From positions 2,914,001 to 2,978,000 of the forward strand of contig NZ_CP058554.1 of NCBI RefSeq assembly GCF_014109725.1: DNA of 64,000 bases. The letters run 5' to 3'. The position numbers and the translations under genes were made by a program. Below are positions 61,512 through 64,000 of this stretch, in pieces. The stretch is from Comamonas piscis. Its GTDB lineage: Bacteria > Pseudomonadota > Gammaproteobacteria > Burkholderiales > Burkholderiaceae_C. Numbering within the stretch: position 1 is the first letter of the stretch; each line of letters opens with the position of its first letter. Below the pieces are notes generated by a model. It was not told where the DNA came from and searched no databases. It saw nothing but the letters and a program-made list of their open reading frames with translations.

Positions 61512-62069
61512 ATGAAAGCAAAACTCGTTGGGGCTTTGGCCTCGGTGGTCATGGGCTGTGCGGCCTTGGTAAGCATGCCCAGTCATGCGGCGCTGGCCGT
61601 TGGTGCGCAGGCGCCGCTGTTCAGCACGCAATCGGCCTTGGCCGGCAAGGTGCAGCGCTTTGACATGGCCGAGGCCCTGAAGCGCGGGCCCGTCGTGCTG
61701 TATTTCTTCCCCAAGGCCTTCAGCCAGGGCTGCACGATTGAAGCGCATGCATTTGCGGAAGCCACCCCAAGCTTTGCCGCATCTGGCGCGCAGGTGGTCG
61801 GTATCTCGCATGACGACATCGCGACGATGCAGCGCTTCTCCAGCGAAGCCTGCCGCGACCAGTTCAGTGTTGCCTCCGACCCCGATGCCAAGGCCATCAA
61901 GGCCTATGACGCTGGTTCTGCCGCGCGGCCCGGCACGGCATCGCGCATCTCGTATGTGATCGCGCCGGATGGCAAGGTGATCTATGCCCATGAAGGCAGC
62001 GATCCGATGGAGCATGTGCAGCAAACCTTGAAGGCGGTGCAGGCCTGGAAGGCGCGCCAGAAGTCCTAA
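61512..62069 (+). CDS. exported peroxiredoxin, BCP/PrxQ-like
   Basis: A 185-residue thiol peroxidase. The peroxidatic site is FFPKAFSQGCTIEAHAF with the reactive Cys near residue 76, and a second Cys lies in SSEACRDQF about 35 residues later. The N-terminus (KAKLVGALASVVMGCAALVS, then MPSHAA) is a signal peptide, so it acts outside the cytoplasm, unlike E. coli BCP. AAGGA precedes the ATG by about six bases. It presumably protects the envelope from hydroperoxides; its reductant is unknown. Confidence 0.9.
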   Translation: MKAKLVGALASVVMGCAALVSMPSHAALAVGAQAPLFSTQSALAGKVQRFDMAEALKRGPVVLYFFPKAFSQGCTIEAHAFAEATPSFAASGAQVVGISHDDIATMQRFSSEACRDQFSVASDPDAKAIKAYDAGSAARPGTASRISYVIAPDGKVIYAHEGSDPMEHVQQTLKAVQAWKARQKS

Positions 62070-62105
62070 ACCGCTGACCCGCGTCAGGTCAGTCGGTTGG
62101 CGCCG

Positions 62106-62939
62106 ATGACCTATGATGCGCGGATGCTGGCAAGTCTGCTCCAACCCCAATGGCCCCACCAGGCATGGCGCACCGCGCGCCGCTGGGCGGTGGCCTGGTG
62201 GCGCATTTTCTACCTGGGTGCCGTTGTGTTGGTGATGCTGATGTCGCCCAGCAGCTACGGCCCGCAAACCCGCGCGCGGCTGATGCGCCGCATGTATGTG
62301 GACACAGCGCCCATTCTGCTGGGTTTTACCGCGCTCGCTGCCTTGCTGTGCCTGGTGGTGGCGCGGATCGTTTTTGTCACTGCCACCAGCTATGGCCTGT
62401 CCCGGGTGGCTGTCGAGATGGTCATTCGCGTCTTGGTGCTGGAGCTGATCCCGCTGACGGCAGCATTGTTTGTAGCCATGCGCTGCTCCATCCCGGCTGG
62501 AGCATCGCTCACCAAGATGCGCGAGTCCGGGCATTTTGAGCGCCTGCGCCAGCATGGGTATGACCCCGTTCGCACGGAGATGCTGCCCCTGGTGGTGGCC
62601 AGCATGTATGCCTCGATCACCCTGGCCGCATTGTCTTGCGTGGTGTCCCTGGTCATGGTTTATTTCAGCGTCTATGGGCTGAGCTGGGTGGGGCTGGAGC
62701 TGTATACGCGTATGTTTGCCAGCGTGTTCACCCCCATGGTGACTTGGCTGTTTGGGCTGAAAACGCTGTTGTTTGGCTTGGCGGTTGCGCTGATACCCAC
62801 GGCGTCGGCCATGTACCGCCCCTATGGCATGCGCCAGGACGAAACCCTCGGACCCACCTCGGACCTGAGTGGCCTGGCGCGCATGTTTGCAGTGCTGGTG
62901 CTGATTGAGGTGGCGTCGCTTCTGGGGAATTACTACTAG
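62106..62939 (+). CDS. MlaE-like ABC permease (orphan)
   Basis: A 277-residue inner-membrane protein with five to six hydrophobic segments. The region LVLELIPLTAALFVAMRCSI followed by ASLTKMRESGHFERLRQHG matches the MlaE/YrbE permease core (in MlaE, a Leu-rich PxxTALxxAxR segment, then GTMRVTEQIDAL). MlaE transports phospholipids with MlaF, B, C and D; none of these genes is adjacent. The ATG at 62106 is used; 62124 is an alternative preceded by TATGAT. The lipid-transport role is inferred. Confidence 0.75.
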   Translation: MTYDARMLASLLQPQWPHQAWRTARRWAVAWWRIFYLGAVVLVMLMSPSSYGPQTRARLMRRMYVDTAPILLGFTALAALLCLVVARIVFVTATSYGLSRVAVEMVIRVLVLELIPLTAALFVAMRCSIPAGASLTKMRESGHFERLRQHGYDPVRTEMLPLVVASMYASITLAALSCVVSLVMVYFSVYGLSWVGLELYTRMFASVFTPMVTWLFGLKTLLFGLAVALIPTASAMYRPYGMRQDETLGPTSDLSGLARMFAVLVLIEVASLLGNYY

Positions 62940-62994
62940 CGTGTGCACGGGAGGTGACACTGGTGGCTCAGGACGCAGGCTTTTGTGATGCCGG

Positions 62995-63024
62995 TTGGCG
63001 CCTTGGTTGCGCAAGATTTAAAAT
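62995..63024 (+). promoter_or_regulatory. candidate sigma-70 promoter of dusA
   Basis: TTGGCG (62995-63000) and TAAAAT (63019-63024) are separated by 18 bases. The predicted start lies about 70 bases before the dusA ATG. The promoter survives the break in the gene. Confidence 0.55.
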
Positions 63025-63101
63025 ACCCGATTGCCTGCACGCGCTATCCCCGCCAGTGCAGGCCTCCCTTTCTCGGGCCAGCCCTTGGCCGCGCTACCAC
63101 C

Positions 63102-63188
63102 ATGACTGAATCTCACACCCACAGCCCTTGGCGCATGTCCGTTGCGCCGATGATGGATCGGACAGATGAAAGCAAAAAATCCCCATAA
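63102..63188 (+). pseudogene. dusA: 5' fragment of dusA (tRNA-dihydrouridine synthase A), cut by an integrated element
   Basis: The first residues match the start of DusA: a short leader, then PWRMSVAPMMDRTD, where intact DusA has SVAPMMDWTDRHCR. After TD the match ends abruptly and the frame stops after 28 codons. DusA is normally about 330 residues and makes dihydrouridine in tRNA. dusA is a known integration target for phages and islands that enter near its 5' end. The missing part should lie beyond the element, outside this window. The arginine in place of tryptophan probably reflects the crossover sequence. Confidence 0.82.
63141..63170 (+). other. probable attachment-site (att) core within dusA
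   Basis: The last stretch matching dusA, encoding VAPMMDxTD, should hold one copy of the att core. The direct-repeat partner is expected at the far end of the element, outside this window, so the exact edges are unknown. Confidence 0.5.
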
Positions 63189-63217
63189 GTACAAAGACTT
63201 ATGGGGATTCTCTTTTT
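63174..63217. terminator. strong bidirectional terminator at the element boundary
   Basis: A 12-bp stem (63178-63189 with 63198-63209, eight-base loop) has six A residues on its left and five T residues on its right. It would stop transcripts from dusA entering the element and from the element entering the chromosome. Confidence 0.85.
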
Positions 63218-63227
63218 GCATGTTGCT

Positions 63228-63506
63228 TTATTGTTGCACCCGTTCGCCATTTAGTTGCTTCGATTCCTTAACGCCGGCTGCGCGTTGAGCGTCAATGTAG
63301 GTGGCTAAATCAGTGAGATGGACCCCCTTGGCCCCCTTTTGAGAGTTGGGCTCGATGCGGGTGAGGGGGAGACGAATTTCGCCCGTTGCGATCTTGCGCA
63401 GGAACTTTTGCGTTCCCAAATGTGGGAAGTAGTCCTTGACCACCTGATCGAGCGGAATCACCGCCATGGCGTTGTACTGAGCCATGAGCAGAAATGCCGT
63501 GTTCAT
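63228..63506 (-). CDS. PrtN/pyocin-activator family protein of the integrated element
   Basis: A 92-residue protein matching the pyocin activator (PrtN) family: NTAFLLMAQYNAMAVIPLDQ, DYFPHLGTQKFLRKIATGEI, LPLTRIEPNSQKGAKGVHL and a final helix with YIDAQRAAGVKESKQL. It is small and probably DNA-binding. In Pseudomonas PrtN activates pyocin genes, but members close to phage attachment sites may act as excision factors. GGAGG precedes the ATG at 63506. It is the gene closest to the element end. Confidence 0.85.
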   Translation of the reverse strand: MNTAFLLMAQYNAMAVIPLDQVVKDYFPHLGTQKFLRKIATGEIRLPLTRIEPNSQKGAKGVHLTDLATYIDAQRAAGVKESKQLNGERVQQ

Positions 63507-63522
63507 TTGGATGCCTCCATGC

Positions 63523-63552
63523 AAAAAAAGAACCCCGCTCAATGGCGGGGCT
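63523..63552 (-). terminator. terminator between the two small element genes
   Basis: On the minus strand an 8-bp stem (63531-63538 with 63545-63552, one G-T pair) is followed by C and seven U residues (63523-63529 as A on the plus strand). It lies just before the PrtN-like gene. Confidence 0.8.
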
Positions 63553-63573
63553 GGTATGTGGTTTGGTACAGGT

Positions 63574-63774
63574 TCAGGTCTTGAAGTAAGCCAAGCCTGC
63601 AGCTGTTGGTTTGTTGTCAGCGCCTTGCAGCATCCCAGCGCGATGGAGCGCCTGCACCGTGCTGCTGGCACCGTTACTGATGCTGTTGCGGGTGAGTCCG
63701 ACCAGAAGGGGCCGGCCGCTGACGACGTTGTGCAGCATGGTGCGCTGTGCTTTTGAGAGCTTGGGCTTCATCAT
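63574..63774 (-). CDS. small phage-type protein, possible winged helix
   Basis: A 66-residue basic protein with no family I recognise. The order of elements (LSKAQRTMLHNVVSG, NSISNGASSTVQALHRAGML, then PTAAGLAYFKT) suggests a compact winged-helix DNA-binding fold. Its tandem ATGs overlap the stop of the upstream gene as ATGA, so translation is coupled. The second ATG (63771) is an equal candidate. Confidence 0.65.
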   Translation of the reverse strand: MMKPKLSKAQRTMLHNVVSGRPLLVGLTRNSISNGASSTVQALHRAGMLQGADNKPTAAGLAYFKT

Positions 63775-64000
63775 CGTGGCCTCACATCGATGGCATAAAC
63801 CTGCACAGGCTCCGGGCCAAAGTGCGGGTGGCTGATGGTTTTAATGGTGAATCCTCGCCATGGTAGCACCAGGCGCCGGGCGTGGTCGTCGCGGGCAGGG
63901 TAGCCCAAGGTCAGGATGATCTGGTCATAGTTGCGTCCCTCCAGTCGCTTGGCCCAGTGGGGCGTGCACAGTCGAAACTCCGCGGGCTTGGTGCCGTCGC
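63771..64000 (-). CDS. partial phage-type protein with ASCH-like N-terminal motif
   Basis: The window cuts this leftward gene; 76 codons and the stop are visible, and the start lies past 64000. The visible part begins DGTKPAEFR, which resembles the ASCH RNA-binding fold motif, and continues with DQIILTLGYPARDDHARRL, TIKTISHPHFGPEPVQVYAI and a final DVRPR. Its TGA overlaps the next ATG. The family assignment rests on this motif only. Confidence 0.6.
   Translation of the reverse strand, partial: DGTKPAEFRLCTPHWAKRLEGRNYDQIILTLGYPARDDHARRLVLPWRGFTIKTISHPHFGPEPVQVYAIDVRPR

Overview
The window is high-GC chromosomal DNA from a betaproteobacterium, most likely Comamonadaceae (Comamonas or a close relative). 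The evidence is gene content and protein type: orphan Bug-type tricarboxylate receptors, a short-chain PHB depolymerase, sucA-sucB-lpd as one cluster with a leader hairpin of the kind described for Burkholderiales sucA, a succinylase-pathway dapC-dapD-dapE set, and a solitary RnfB-type ferredoxin. The genus is inferred, not proven. About 56 protein genes are supported. I found no rRNA, tRNA, CRISPR array or insertion sequence.

Layout. 1-4.5 kb: a partial PPP-type phosphoesterase, folA overlapping a membrane acyltransferase gene, and a TrhO rhodanese fused to a GST domain. 4.8-10.7 kb: a DUF3617 lipoprotein, a divergent LysR/class A beta-lactamase pair, argA, a Bug receptor and a flavin reductase. 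10.8-15.7 kb: a Ser/Cys/Gly-tailed membrane protein and hrpA. 15.7-19.1 kb: a four-gene operon (isochorismatase-like hydrolase plus a NitT/TauT-type ABC importer) behind an AT-rich control region. 19.3-25.3 kb: an HEXXH protein, an acyl-CoA ligase, a cupin, a YheS-like ABC-F protein and a ferritin-like protein. 25.3-31 kb: prmB, dapE, pilU, dapD and dapC. 31-35.6 kb: rsxB coupled to phaZ, a RelA/SpoT-domain alarmone synthetase and an AI-2E family permease.

35.9-43.2 kb holds the 2-oxoglutarate dehydrogenase genes sucA and sucB, a small unknown lipoprotein gene, lpd and zapE. 43.3-51.6 kb holds a charged periplasmic protein, alaS, atoE, a DUF3011 protein, a glycerate kinase and rlmB. 51.7-55.4 kb is a PepSY/two-component signalling module. 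55.4-62.9 kb is a mixed set of small enzymes (DUF1428, SRPBCC, VOC, sirtuin, aldo/keto reductase, UspA, 2OG-Fe dioxygenase, a second Bug receptor, a periplasmic peroxiredoxin and a MlaE-like permease).

The right end is the most distinctive part. At 63102 a dusA gene begins with a promoter and an intact first 20 or so codons, then breaks within the MMDxTD motif. Beyond the break, genes run on the opposite strand: a PrtN/pyocin-activator family protein, a 66-residue phage-type protein and a partial ASCH-like protein. This is the signature of a prophage or genomic island integrated into dusA, and the window ends about 0.8 kb inside it.
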